Numbered from the stretch's first letter, positions 44,925-56,043 are shown. The stretch: DNA of 64,000 bases from Brachypterus glaber (GCA_958510825.1 OY294047.1:3038001-3102000); one strand, 5' to 3'. The notes: a model not told the origin generated them from the sequence alone. Program-made: numbers and translations.

Positions 44925-45537
44925 GACTGCTTTAGAATGTAAACAAATACACACACTTTTCAAACACAGAATGAATCCATTCTAGCTCTAGATACGGTAT
45001 AAATATTCCGTATCAAGTGTTAGAATGAACATGTAGTGCCATCTCTTGTTTATAAAGGTAAAGAAAACTGTAGCAAAATTAGCAAAAATATATATATTTT
45101 ACCATGAAATATTGAATAATTTAATGCAATTTAAAGTTTTGAGTTAAAATTACATAAAGTTTATTCGCTTTTCTTAATATTTGACCAGTTTTTTATCAAT
45201 TTAGTTCAAAAGATTAAAACTGCTCCATCTATTGTTAAATATCTAAACCTGATATGTCACATCATAACCATCAATGTTTGCATTTTAATTTGTAAATAAG
45301 TGCTAAAATTAAATAAAAATCTTTTTTAAGTACTGATTTGATAAATTTGTTAAATAAAATTAATTGCTTTATTTAAAAATATGTGTTTTGTTGCATTAAC
45401 AATGTCGAGTCACAAAAAAACATTGTTTTTAACCTTGTCCGCAGTTTAAAGCCATACAGTGTTTCATATTTGCAGTATGACATACTTTCCGTTCGCGCGG
45501 AATATTGTCTATTCCATACTAGTTATAGAATATAGTA
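44925..45537 (+). mobile_element. Interspersed repeat family H, copy 3 (internal deletion)
   Basis: Matches copies 1 and 2 but lacks about 90 bases of the terminal foldback, joined TTTGCAG|TATGACATAC. The loss of one arm suggests deletion within the hairpin. Confidence 0.88.
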
Positions 45538-46011
45538 TTTTCTCGTTTACAATTAAGAAAAATAAAAATAAAAAACCCAAACCAGCCAAAAGTCGTTATT
45601 TGGAAAGAAAGATCTTTTAGCTTTAAGGATCCTTGGTCCTAGAGAATTCCTGTGGAACCCTACAGGATTATACATTTGCGTTATATGTTTGATCGGATAA
45701 TAGCAGACAAAGTGGGCATTTGCATGCGAAATACCGTCTTACGAATTGTAATCTAACGTTTTTGAATTTTTAAACGAATCAAACGGTTTGAACAGATCGC
45801 GATGATAAAAATCCTTAGTTTTTATGATACTGAAACCACAAACGGTATTGTTTCAATGATATTTTATAGGTTTCTATATCGCTTTATGTTTTCCACGATA
45901 TTTGGTTACGTACCTACTTTTATATCTAACCAGTATGAATGGTAATAGTATTTTTTGACTAATTTATTTTATTTTATGTACTTTTGTACCGCATAAACGA
46001 GGAGAATGTCA
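45538..46011. other. Intergenic stretch, no gene seen
   Basis: No supported feature. Confidence 0.5.
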
Positions 46012-46195
46012 CAGGGGCGGTATTTCGTCCCTTCGAGAGGCGATATCGGTGGCGATATCGAGGTGATATCGGGCGATATCGAGGCAATATCGGGCGATCT
46101 CCAGGCGATATCGGGCGATCTCGAGGATATGGGCGATAATGATGAATGTAAAAGGCGATATTTCGTCCCGAAAATGAAGAGTGGCATGCCCTTCG
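46012..46195 (+). repeat. GATATC-rich minisatellite, copy 1
   Basis: CAGGGGCGGTATTTCGTCCC is followed by about eight units of GGCGATATCGRG type (9-18 bp period), then AGGCGATATTTCGTCCCG. Matches 56900-57034 in reverse. Overlapping frames on both strands reading ARYRLDIARY-like repeats are consequences of the period being a multiple of 3. Confidence 0.88.
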
Positions 46196-47261
46196 CGCAT
46201 AAATATCTAATATTGCTTTCTCTAAAGGATCACAATTAAAACTAAATGGATCCAGTGGTTCATTTTTTTTAAACATACCTGATTTATTACATATTTATTC
46301 AGTTTTCTTACATTGCAATGAATTTGTAGGTAAAAAGTCTCCCTTGTTTTTTTTTAATCTTGGCACAAGTGCTTAAACACCCTACATATACAATTTAAAA
46401 AATATATTTTGCAGGTATTTTACCCCCTAGTATCTAGGGCCTAAACATTAAAAAAGATACGCCAATTATCTAAAGTGACATTTCTTCAATAAATTGTAAA
46501 TTAATAAATAACAGACTATTTTGCTGATAACATTACAATTAATCGTTTAGTCTTAGAGCTGGTGACCATTTTTACTTAATTGTTTTCTCCCAGCTGTATT
46601 TTAAATATGTCTTAAAGTACTTTCAAATTAAGCTATTTGTCAATCGCCAGGTCTTAGGTCGGGTTCCTTTGGGTGCTAGAAGCTCCAAAGAGGTGGTGGT
46701 TTGTTAAACCAAACCTAAAAACATCAAAATCTAAAAAAAATGTCGTATAGGACCTTGTAACTCTGTTAAATATGACTCGTTTAAGTAAATTTGGTTCAGA
46801 ATTTGTTTTTTTCAGTGTAAATAATTTAAAATAATTTGATTTAAGCCAAAATCTCTGAATAAATATCGTCAAAAATAAAAATTCATCTTTCCAAATACCT
46901 GAAGTTTATTTTGCCAAATATTTTAATGGGGTAAAAAAGTATGAATTGAATACCTAACCCCGTAGGTAGGTAGATACGTGAGATATGAAAATTATTTATA
47001 GGTAAAAGGACACACATGTTTACTCAAGACGGAAAAGCACCATATCGGTGATGATGTGATTTATTAAGTAAATTTTGATTAATTTTTTGTTTAAAGAATA
47101 CTTTATTAATTTTTATCACACATATGCTTTGACAGTCGGCATTACATTAACCCATTAAAGCTTAGCATATTATTTATTTTTTTATTTTATTTTATTTAAT
47201 TATCATACATTTCTTCAACTACCTACAATAAATAAATAATTTCATATCTATGAATGGTACA
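46196..47261. other. Intergenic stretch, no gene seen
   Basis: AT-rich. A 72-codon minus frame (46654-46872) is unrecognised. Confidence 0.45.
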
Positions 47262-48700
47262 CGGAGAGAATTAGCTCCTTCTCTGGTTACTAACTGTTGT
47301 GGTAAACATTAATTGGTATTTATTAAAAAATGTATGGTAGTTTGAACTTTTTGTTTAGTTTCGTTTACCCATAATTTTGTACTGATTCTTGTTGATAACA
47401 ACAGGCAACAAATCGCAACTTTTTTTTGCCCCGATCGGAAAGTAAATTTTTCTTACTAATTCGAGGGCGTAGAATCCGAATCTGACCTTAGAAAAATTCC
47501 AGCACCTAAAATTTTTAAAATATAAGTTCAGGTAATAATGACTTCATTGTTATGTAAGAAAAAATAAAAAGGTTAAAATGAAAGTGCAGAGTTTACTTAA
47601 TTGCTCATTTGTGGCAAAACTATCAAATTTTTTTAAAAACTTTATAGAACTTAATTTGTAGATTATAAAATTCTCTACAAAAATATTTATACAAATATTT
47701 TTTTATTTTGCTTAGTTTGTTCCTAAAAAGTAAATAAATGAAAAAGATATACAATTAAAGTACACAGTGTAATCTTTTTTCCCGAGCCCAAAAAATATAT
47801 TTTTCTTATCAATTTAAAAGCGCAGAATCCAAATTTGACCTTAAAAAAAATTCAGCTCGTCTTATTTTTTAACTTTTAGTACATGCAATTATGCCAATTC
47901 AAAAATAATTTATAAAACAAAATATTGTGTATTTTTTTTATTTTTTTAATGGTTCTACATCATAAAATGTTACTTTATTACATAAGAACCATAATACGTA
48001 ACATTTTTTTAGTTAATTTTTGACCCCCTAGTAATGATTTTTGACAATTTTTAGTACGTGGCGATAAGCTTGTCCCCTTATGCACCCTTCTTCTTACCCT
48101 CCACCCCTACTTAGTTTTGTCACATTATCCATTTTTTTTTTAAATATTTTTTTCTCATAATATCCCTATTTATTCTACCTATGAATTTAAAGTTTCTATG
48201 TTTTAAGTTAGGTATTTTTTAACTAATATTGAGTCGCCGAATCCAAATTTATCCTTGGAATATTTTTGTCTCCCATGATTTTAGAACAAAAGAGGGATAA
48301 AATAATGATTTTTTAACATTTTTATCTTATTTTTCTCAGAAAACTTAGGTAATAGAAATATTCTGAGGCCAGATTCGGTTTCAGCGACCCAAAATTAGTT
48401 AAAAAACATTTGACTCCAATCGGGGCAAGAAACCGTGTTGCCTAGTGTAATTTAATAACAGGAAATAAAATATTTATCATTTCTTGCATTAAATTTTACC
48501 AACAAAACGTCACAAATATATTTATCATCATCAACTATTTGAATGCGAATCTGAATCATTTTTTTTTTGTGTTTTATAATAGAATAGTCGTTAAGGTTTA
48601 TGGTTAATTATCGTAAATCTTTAGTCTGTTTAAACTTATTTAATAAAATATAATATTTACCACAACAACTGGTAATTAAATTTAGAGAACGCATTCCCCA
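47262..48700. mobile_element. Long-TIR non-coding element, about 1.4 kb
   Basis: Outer ends share GTTGTGGTAAAYATTA in inverted orientation (47292 and 48672). A second inverted pair, CAGGCAACA...TTGCCCCGATCGG and CCAATCGGGGCAAGAAACCG (47403, 48418), extends the arms past 180 bases. Inside, GAATCCRAATYTGACCTT occurs as direct repeats at about 47472, 47826 and 48239, and once inverted near 48365. No coding frame. Confidence 0.7.
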
Positions 48701-48830
48701 GGCTGTTGTATCTCACCAGCAATGACATCTACTTTTTTAATAAGTATTAAAAAACCAAATTTTAGTCAGTCAGCCTTAGCGGGTATTGTGGTCAGCATGC
48801 TAATTTAGTGCAAATCACTGGATTAGTACT

Positions 48831-48903
48831 GCCTTTCTAAGCTGAAAGGTCCTATCTACTTAGGTTTAACATACGCAGATAGGACCTTTCAGCTTAGAAA
48901 GGC
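48831..48903. repeat. Perfect 27-bp-arm hairpin
   Basis: Arms GCCTTTCTAAGCTGAAAGG... and complement pair without mismatch over 27 bases around a 19-base loop; total 73 bases. Size and pairing are like a small-RNA precursor or a recent foldback. Confidence 0.88.
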
Positions 48904-49464
48904 AGAGTAAATGGGGCTCTCTACTTTCGCTTCAGTGATTAAGGGACTTATTTCTAAAACAACGTGGTGATCTTTTCTGTAAAAAAACAGAGTGTACAGA
49001 CTCTTTTGGTCCGTTTGTGCGTCTTGTACATTTTTTTTTGTCTTGTATATTGTTTTTTTTCTTTGTTTTCTGAAATCAGATTATATTATTATAAAATTAA
49101 TATACATAAAATATTGAAACGACATAAATAAGATTAGTGATATACAGAATATTGACACGACATAAACTGAATGCTAAATACATATTTAAAATTGACATTA
49201 CCTAAAACTGACATTATCATTTTTACCGAGGGTTTCTTTTTTTTATTTTCCCCTGAGACAAAATATAAAAAGACTACATAATTTTAAAAAAATATTTACA
49301 TGAATAAAAAAAGATTTTTTTTGTTGGTTTTTATTTTATTTTGTATTTTTTTTTCTCGAGTATAAGATTGATGGGCAGTGGCCGTTAACGTCGCTCTCTG
49401 TCCTCTGGTCTTATGTGGTTTTTGTAAATTAGTGGGATTAGAATTTAATTAAAGGGAATTTTAA
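48904..49464. other. Intergenic stretch, no gene seen
   Basis: No supported feature. Confidence 0.5.
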
Positions 49465-49866
49465 TTTTTGAAAAGGGTACACTAGGGTAATTTTTGAAAA
49501 GGGTACACTAGGGTAATTTTTTTTGAAAAGGGTACACTAGGGTAATTTTTAAAAAGGGTACACTACCTAGTGTGTCCCTTTTTTTTGAAAAGGGTACACT
49601 AGGGTATTTTGTTTTAAAGGGTACACTAGAGTATTTTTTTTGAAAAGGGTACACTAGGGTAATTTTTTTTTTTTTGAAAAGGTTACTCTAGGGTATTTTT
49701 TAAAAAGGGTACACTAGGGTATTTTTTTTAAGGGTACACTAGGGTAATTTTTTTTTTAAAATGGTACGCTAGGGTACACTTGGGTAATTTTTGAAAAGGG
49801 TACACTAGGGTATTTTTTTTGAAAAGGGTACACTAGGGTAATTTTTGAAATGGGTACACTAGGGTC
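49465..49866 (+). repeat. Minisatellite, about 27-bp unit, roughly 14 copies
   Basis: Unit TTTTGAAAAGGGTACACTAGGGTAA with variable T-run length. One unit near 49565 is partly inverted (ACTACCTAGTGTGTCCC). Confidence 0.92.
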
Positions 49867-50462
49867 CTTCAAACAAGTTCCATTTCTGGGCTAACTAAAA
49901 ATTTTATTACACATGCATGTTTGCAAAACACGTTATTTCAAAAAGAATTGTACAAAAGTGATTCCGCATAATATTTTTTTACTGTCTATTCAACGTTGAA
50001 CAAAACATCTTGGTTGTCATTGACATGCCGTATATAAATTGAATATGGCCACCATTGAAGTCGGATGATAAATCGAGGGGACATCATTTATATGGAGGAC
50101 ACTTGAGTTCAAACGACCTTTTTACTTTTGCTATATTTCCACCTTAAAAAATCTGGCTTGAATTGTTTGTGATTATCCAGAGCACCCACACTACAATGTT
50201 TAACACACCACCAGATTTCTTTTCTACTTTTGCACAAATGCTTTCGAGAGCCACATATGTCATTTGACTCGAACAAATCACTTAGGATGATGCTCTTCAA
50301 ATTTAACGAAATGTAAGAATCAAAATGAGAAATTTATAATAGATTATCAACGAACTATTTTTTCTTAATACTTATTCAGAGATTTTTGCTTAAATCAAAA
50401 ATCTTTGAATCTGCTCTTTTAAGTACCTAAGTACTTAATACGTTAAGCGCCAAGCCAAATTT
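49867..50462. other. Intergenic stretch, no gene supported
   Basis: A 63-codon minus frame (50109-50300) with several Cys is unrecognised. Confidence 0.4.
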
Positions 50463-50939
50463 TTGCATTTGGTCCCCAGGGCTAAGACTAAAACTGAAAC
50501 AAACACCGGTGTCTACCATGGCCTCTTAGTATATATTTTATGTGTGTTTCTGTCGTCATGGCCACAACAGATACTTAAAATTGATCAAGGCTACTTGATT
50601 TTTTCGAGGGGTCCCGCAATAATGAAGGAGACGACGCACTTGGCCAGGAAGTCTGGGAAGTCTCTAGGAAGTCTCAGGAAGTCCGGGAAGTTTTTGAGAA
50701 GTCTCAGGAAGTCTAGGAAGTCACTAGGAAATCTCAGAAAGTCCGGGAAGTCTTTGAGAAGTCGCAGGAAGTCTCAGGAAGTCTGGGAAGTCTTTAGTCG
50801 TTATTTTAATAAAAACACTTGGAAAACACGGTGTAATTTACCCCCTCAACACGCGCCGTGTAAGTGGCGTAGTTTACGGCATATCGGCAGCACACTTCAT
50901 TTTGTCTATTTCGCGAGAAAGCGTCTGGATGAAGCCTAA
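50463..50939 (+). CDS. 158-codon frame with a basic repeat region, doubtful gene
   Basis: The frame starts MHLVPRAKTKTETNTGVYHG, has one hydrophobic segment at residues 20-35, then about five basic repeats of the LRKSGKSLGS type (residues 60-110) coded by the AGGAAGTC array, then a C-terminal part with CNLPPQH. It is the longest frame in the window outside Kr, but the repeat array alone can keep a frame open. No family is recognised and there is no clear splice or promoter signal. If real, the product would be a basic, low-complexity protein. Confidence 0.2.
   Translation: MHLVPRAKTKTETNTGVYHGLLVYILCVFLSSWPQQILKIDQGYLIFSRGPAIMKETTHLARKSGKSLGSLRKSGKFLRSLRKSRKSLGNLRKSGKSLRSRRKSQEVWEVFSRYFNKNTWKTRCNLPPQHAPCKWRSLRHIGSTLHFVYFARKRLDEA
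50640..50800 (+). repeat. AGGAAGTC minisatellite
   Basis: Tandem units of 11-12 bp (AGGAAGTCTSR, GGGAAGTCTYT), organised in a higher-order period of 33-34 bp. Confidence 0.85.
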
Positions 50940-50993
50940 AATCGTAAAACGCATGCAATTTTCGGTTCAATATAAATTTATTTAAATATTAGA

Positions 50994-51182
50994 ATGGAGT
51001 TTCTTTTTATTTTAGTTGTACATGCGTTTTTTGTACTTTTTATCGGAACATTTATACTTATTTGTATATTATCGTGGCGTAACGTATATAGCATTTGCCA
51101 CGATATTATAAAAGCTATGACATATGGCATAACAGTTATGTTTTTGTTTATACCGAGGTTTATACTTTATACTAAACTATAA
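50994..51182 (+). CDS. Small two-transmembrane frame, unknown
   Basis: 62 codons. Residues 1-28 (MEFLFILVVHAFFVLFIGTF...) and about 40-58 are strongly hydrophobic, separated by a polar loop with RNVYSICHDI. A CAATATAAATTTA run precedes it and AATAAATAGG follows, so it has the layout of a compact gene. AT-rich DNA often gives hydrophobic frames by chance, so this is weak. No family recognised. Confidence 0.2.
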   Translation: MEFLFILVVHAFFVLFIGTFILICILSWRNVYSICHDIIKAMTYGITVMFLFIPRFILYTKL

Positions 51183-51410
51183 ATATAAATAATTAAACTT
51201 TTAAATAAATAGGAGATATAGTTTTATTACACAAAAAAATAAATGTCTGCCCAAGTTTCTACCATAAATTACGCAAAATTTGGCCAGAGGTAACCTCTTC
51301 CTACCTCGTAACGCAGTTTCTTATAATTTCTCACTAAAATTCTACATGGTGTAACGCTGTATTCGACCCCACCTAAACCCTTTATGTACTTTGTGAACGA
51401 ATTCACTGGG

Positions 51411-51545
51411 TTTGTTTTTTTGTCGAAAATCTCAGTTCTAAACTGGTTCGGAACTGGTGCAGTTGCAACTTGGCAGTGCTCAATGGCAACTGCGCACGTT
51501 CCGAACCAATTCAGAACTGCTATTTTCGGAAAACAATATAAACCT
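51411..51545. mobile_element. Foldback element, about 55-bp arms
   Basis: TTCTAAACTGGTTCGGAAC and GTTCCGAACCAATTCAGAA pair, with TGCAGTTGC/GCAACTGCGCA inward. The 98-codon minus frame 51269-51565 runs across it and is not supported. Confidence 0.8.
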
Positions 51546-51811
51546 AAATAAACCAATTGTTTCATGTTTTTACTTAGTCACAGAATGATCATCATACCTC
51601 GGGCAAAAGCGGGCATAAATTCAGCACTGCAGTGCATTGATAAGAAGCAGCTGCAAGACGGCTGACCCCACTCCACAAGAACGCAACGCTAGTAAATCTA
51701 TGATAAAAGTTAAAAAAGATGAATAATAATAGCTCGCAATTGCCCGGGCACTGTAAATCATTATCCGTGATAATAATTATGATAATTATAATTATTATTA
51801 TTAAATTAGGT

Positions 51812-52011
51812 NNNNNNNNNNNNNNNNNNNNNNNNNNNNNNNNNNNNNNNNNNNNNNNNNNNNNNNNNNNNNNNNNNNNNNNNNNNNNNNNNNNNNNNNN
51901 NNNNNNNNNNNNNNNNNNNNNNNNNNNNNNNNNNNNNNNNNNNNNNNNNNNNNNNNNNNNNNNNNNNNNNNNNNNNNNNNNNNNNNNNNNNNNNNNNNNN
52001 NNNNNNNNNNN
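51812..52011. other. Assembly gap, 200 N
   Basis: Exactly 200 N, a conventional gap size. The gap truncates the family H copy to its right, and any frame across it is artificial. Confidence 0.99.
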
Positions 52012-52309
52012 TTTTAATTTTTTGAACTAAATTGCTAAAAAACTGGTCAAATATTAAGAAAAACTAATAAACTTTATGTAATTTTAACGCAAAACTTTAA
52101 ATTTCATTAAATTATTCAATATTTCATGGTAAAATATATATTTTTGCTAATTTTGCTACAGTTTTCTTTAATTTTTTAAACAAAAGATGGCACTACATGT
52201 GCTCATTCTAACACTTGATACGGAATATTCATACCGTATCTAGAGCTAGAATGGATTCATTCTGTGTTTGAAAAGTGTGTGTATTCATTCTAAAGCAGTC
52301 GTAGAAAAA
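52012..52309 (-). mobile_element. Interspersed repeat family H, copy 4 (truncated by the gap)
   Basis: Reverse-orientation match to the first 300 bases of the family, ending at GAAAAAG. The rest presumably lies in the gap. Confidence 0.88.
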
Positions 52310-53092
52310 GCTTTTTTGCCTAAGTAGTTACCTTAAAAGATGGTATACTTATGAAACAGTTAAAATTAGTCATTTTGGAGTGTTACGCCCATGTTAATGG
52401 TATAGGAATAGCGTTACAGGGGGGGGGGAAGTCGGTGGGGGTTTAAAATGATCAAAATTTGCGTTACGTAATACTTGAACGTTCCCTTTGTCGTAAAAAT
52501 TAAATTTTTTACAGTACATGAACAATAATTAAATAATTGCCCAGAAAATGAAAAATACGAGAAAAATGTAATTTTTAAATTATTTTCAAATTTCAAAGTA
52601 AAAATAATTACAAACTTTAACAGTTAACAAAAAATATAAAATATCTGTTGTTGACTTCAAATAATTTGCGCAAAGCTTGTTTAATTAGCAAAGTTTGTGA
52701 ACGATCAAATATAAATTTCTCATTTTTATTAATTTTAAGAAATAAGATTCTGTATAAGCAAAGCAGCGCTTTTTAAAGCTTTAAAGAAAATACATCAAAA
52801 GGATATTGTCCATGACAGATTTTTCTCTTTGATGTTTTTTTTTTACTTTCTACATTTTCCTGGTTAATTATTAACAAGGAAGCTTTATGCTACTTTATAT
52901 CTCAAATACCTTATAATACCTTTCGTATAAATTATTTTATATTTTGTACTGTTTCTTTTCAGAAATATTTATGAAATGTATTAGCTTTTTTTAATTTCCT
53001 TTATAGTACCTAAAATTATACTGTAAAACTTAATATCTCGCTGTTCATAGAGTATTCTTAAAAGGATATTGCTAAGAATAAATATTTATTAT
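52310..53092. other. Intergenic stretch with a solo MITE end
   Basis: At 52462-52494 (minus) lies CAAAGGGAACGTTCAAGTAT plus TACGTAACGC, preceded by a G-rich tract at 52420, related to family C. No gene seen. Confidence 0.45.
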
Positions 53093-53449
53093 TCACTGAA
53101 AAAAGGATCTTTCTCTTAACATGAAAATATAATTCACTTGCCAAGATCTTTCTGATTCTTTAACTTAAAATTATTTGATCTTGTGTGAAATGCAAGTGGT
53201 CTTGTCTCAAAAGAAAAATTCTTGGGCCAAAGTATTTAAAATTATTTAATTTTTAACTTAAAACAAGATAAATGGTTTTTTGCCTCAAATGCGCCAGGTC
53301 CAAGAGAATTTTAAAAATACTTCAAAAGCAACACTTTTCTTGAGACAAGATAAGTACTTTTATTTGAAGATACAAATCTTTTAAGCTAAAAGAATAGCTG
53401 CCAAGAGTGTGGACTACTTTGAGCCAAGAACGTATTTTTTTTTCAGTGT
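53093..53449. mobile_element. MITE with CACTGAAAAAA ends and CAAG/CTTG-rich interior
   Basis: Ends CACTGAAAAAAGGATC and TTTTTTTTTCAGTG. The interior is rich in CTTG, CAAG and AAGAT words like family F. Target duplication not clear. Confidence 0.5.
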
Positions 53450-53815
53450 GTTTATTCAATTATTTAATGCCCAAAACCGTTTTTTTTCTCAAAAACTAAA
53501 TTTAAAATGTTCACTAAACAACATATGTGTTTTTTTTTTATTTGGGTTTGTTTCATCGGTGACGTAATTTCTTTTAGTGTAGTTGAGGCAAAAGTGACAA
53601 AGATTGACACGGGGGGAGAGGAGTCAAAATTTGTCTAAACTACAGTGACATAATTATGGAACAGCTCCAAAGATTAACAGAAATAAAAAAGAGTAGTTTT
53701 AAAATTTGCATACATTTATACATTATTTCTATTTTGCGACTCTTATAGACTCATAATCACACGCATTTTGCGTGTTCTTAAAGGCCCATAAGAGGTCTCT
53801 ACTTTTTTTTTCTGT
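53450..53815. other. Intergenic stretch with a decayed MITE
   Basis: Between about 53552 and 53670, GGTGACGTAATTTC and GTGACATAATTATGGAACAG with a G-rich tract between them resemble a decayed relative of the CRE MITE at 13999. Confidence 0.4.
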
Positions 53816-54045
53816 TGGGTTGGCAACATACAAAAGCCCATCTCCTGACGTTTTGCGTGCAAATGTCAATGTCGATTTAAAGTTTAATTTTTCACAAAAT
53901 TTTGTGTTTGGGTTATTTTTTACCGTGTTAAAATTGTGGACTGCAGTGAAAAAAGAAAAAAGAAGAGATGGATGTAAAATATATCAAAATATCAGTTGCT
54001 CTTAGAATTTTAAACAGAGTGTAAACTGTAATGCCAACCCAAAAC
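53816..54045. mobile_element. Possible TIR element (TTGGGTTGGCA ends)
   Basis: TTGGGTTGGCAACATACA at the left and TGTAATGCCAACCCAA at the right. The 77-codon frame 53772-54005 overlaps and is unrecognised. Confidence 0.4.
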
Positions 54046-54120
54046 AAAAATCCCTAAATCAGTCATCAATTTAAATGTAAGTTTTTTAAATTTTAGAGCA
54101 AAATTGAAAAAAATTGTATA

Positions 54121-54235
54121 AAGCACTCGTTTCATAACACGTTTTTAGAGCACTAGTACTTTAGAAAACTCGCCGCAAGCGGCTTGTTTTCTAAACTTGT
54201 ACTCGTGTGATAAAAATTTATGTTATGAAACTAGT
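54121..54235. mobile_element. Foldback with GCCGC...GCGGC core
   Basis: Arms GTTTCATAACACGTTTTTAG and complement meet around CGCCGCAAGCGGC. The right arm matches 36330-36420. Confidence 0.75.
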
Positions 54236-54700
54236 ACTTTAATATACTATTCTTATACGGACTTTAAATTAAAAGGATAATTAAAAATGTCTTCTAAAAT
54301 TATTAAAAGTGATTTTCAATTGTGGTTTTACTTTGGAATTAAATACATTTTATAACAAAAAGTGAAAGGATAATTAAAGTACCTACACGTCCATAGGTAC
54401 TTATACAAGTGCAAAAATCTGCAGTTTGAACAATCAATACTTAAAAGCTTTGAAAGGACTAAACTTGAAATTATTTATTATTCCAAGCCTAAGGGTTTTT
54501 GGAAATGACTTCCTTGTCCAGGGGTGCTCTATATCTCCCCACCACATTACATCACCCCCACTATGGTAGAGGGGTTGCCTTATGTTAGGCTAGGTCAACC
54601 CTCGTGCGTATCTTCGAAATAATTTCAGTAAGCAACTCTGTCTCAGGAGGAGCACTTGTGTACAGTCCTTTCTCATATACATACGATATATATTTACGTA
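54236..54700 (+). promoter_or_regulatory. Kr proximal upstream region
   Basis: The part from 54480 to 54660 is clearly less AT-rich than its surroundings and has no match elsewhere in the window, as expected for a proximal promoter. No specific factor site is claimed. Confidence 0.3.
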
Positions 54701-54702
54701 TT

Positions 54703-54710
54703 TATATAAA
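54703..54710 (+). promoter_or_regulatory. TATA box, probable Kr core promoter
   Basis: A perfect TATATAAA. Starts at about 54734 would fit the usual 30-base spacing. A second possibility is the TCAG at 54752-54755, about 30 bases after an AATATATAC run at 54721. The following 100-130 bases lead to the predicted Kr start codon without an AG acceptor of good quality, which fits a 5' leader. Confidence 0.45.
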
Positions 54711-54785
54711 CAAACCATTTAATATATACATATACTCTGGATTTACATTTATCAGCGAGATTTAAATAAAAGTGATAGTGACGCG

Positions 54786-54806
54786 ATGTACTCTAGTTTT
54801 GTGTGA
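54786..54806 (+). other. uORF in the predicted Kr leader
   Basis: A 7-codon frame including its stop (MYSSFV) lies 25 bases before the predicted Kr start. If the leader begins near 54734 or 54754, scanning ribosomes meet this ATG first. The Kr ATG context (GTGATATGC) is not strong, so the uORF could lower or condition translation. This is inference from position only. Confidence 0.3.
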
Positions 54807-54831
54807 TTTTTTTGAGTTTTATTTTTGTGAT

Positions 54832-54865
54832 ATGCCCTTACTTCAGACATCCACCCCTAAAAGAG
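54832..54865 (+). CDS. Kr: Predicted Kruppel first coding exon (11 codons plus 1 base)
   Basis: The exon reads MPLLQTSTPKR plus one base and ends at a strong donor, GAG|GTAAGT (intron from 54866). It leaves phase 1, and the exon 2 acceptor needs exactly one upstream base, so the joined reading frame continues ...PKR-E-I-L-N-M-K. A TATATAAA box lies about 125 bases upstream. This makes a first intron of 8044 bases. The assignment is inferred from phase, donor strength and promoter context; no transcript is available here. A different short 5' exon somewhere in the intron cannot be excluded, and translation could also begin at 62921. Confidence 0.62.
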
Positions 54866-55586
54866 GTAAGTCCTAAAATTAGGTTTAATACAGTGGGGTT
54901 AATTTGATTTTAAAGGGCACTTTAATAAAATTTTATATTAATAAAAATATTGGTCAATTGTGCCTCAATAATTTAAAATAACCTCACTGGAGTTAATTAT
55001 AATTTTTATTCTTTTAAGGTTTTATTGCGTGGTCATTTAATTTTTGGTATTTTTTTTGTAAGATATATTTTTTTATAAATATGATATAATACTGTAGTCC
55101 ATAGGTCAAAAAAGTCAAAATCATAACTGATTTATTTATCAAATGATTTAATATTATTATATTTATTTTATAAATTAAAAATTCTATGATGTTTTTCGGT
55201 CACTCTTACACAGTAAAACTAAAGTAAATGACTGGGATATTTTCCGATATAATATAAATTTTTTTTAACTTAAAACTGTATCAGTATCTTGTTTATCTTA
55301 TAAAAAAAAATTGAGAAGACCTCAAATAATTCATGTACTTTTTACCGTGTATTTCTAAATTGTTGGTTTCATAACAATTTAACTTTCTACAAAATATCAT
55401 AGATAACATCCTATCATATAAAAAAAAATTATTAATTACATGTCAATTTGCGATACCATATTTATTATGGTATTATAATAAGCCACGTGCGTTAAATTTA
55501 AATTTAAAACATAAACAAATAGTAATTTACTTTTGTTGTCATTGAAAACAATGAAAACAAAATGATACTTCTATACACTAAAATGA

Positions 55587-56043
55587 TTTTTATCCAACAC
55601 CTTCACAGAAACAATTGTTTTGAGCACTATTTTAAATGTCAAAAGTGAGTTTTTTTCCACTAGTGACTAAAAAATTTTTCACCCACTCTTTTACGTACAG
55701 CTTTTGATCTCACCCAAAATTAGTTACATACCCTATTAATTAAGTATTATAACTATTCTATAAATAGAAGCACGTTAACTAAACCATAAAAATTAAAGAA
55801 AACCCCAAATTATTCTTTAGTTTTTGAATAAAATACTGTTTTTATTAAAAATTTTGTCATCACCGCGTCCATTTTGACGTTTGTAAGAAATGTAAAACTA
55901 GCAATTGTTTATTTTTAATAGGCATACTTAGGCCATGGCTACCTATTATTTTAGTATTAAGAAAACTTAATCTTAATATTTTTGACATAATTTTTCGCAA
56001 AATTATAGATTTTTATTTAAAAATAAAAGGTGTTGGATAAAAT
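55587..56043. mobile_element. TIR element in the Kr intron
   Basis: TTTTATCCAACACCTT at the left and AAGGTGTTGGATAAAA at the right. These ends resemble module 2 of family B (TTTTATCCAATACAT). As in family B, a second hairpin follows (56046-56105, TTAAGTGATTTTATCCACTTAA). Confidence 0.7.

Noticed and set aside
45969..46276. Overlapping frames on both strands of ARYRLDIARY type
   Set aside because: Produced by a minisatellite whose period is a multiple of three; every frame stays open.
49465..49866. CRISPR array
   Set aside because: Direct tandem units with no spacers, in animal DNA; a plain minisatellite.
49465..49866. Telomere-like repeat (CTAGGGTAA)
   Set aside because: The unit is about 27 bp and does not match insect TTAGG or TCAGG repeats.
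51719..52030. 103-codon frame across the N gap
   Set aside because: Made of N bases; artificial.
54480..54870. LTR retrotransposon 5' end (TATA box, leader, donor-like sequence)
   Set aside because: No second LTR, no primer-binding site, no other copy in the window, and the exon phase fits Kr exon 2.
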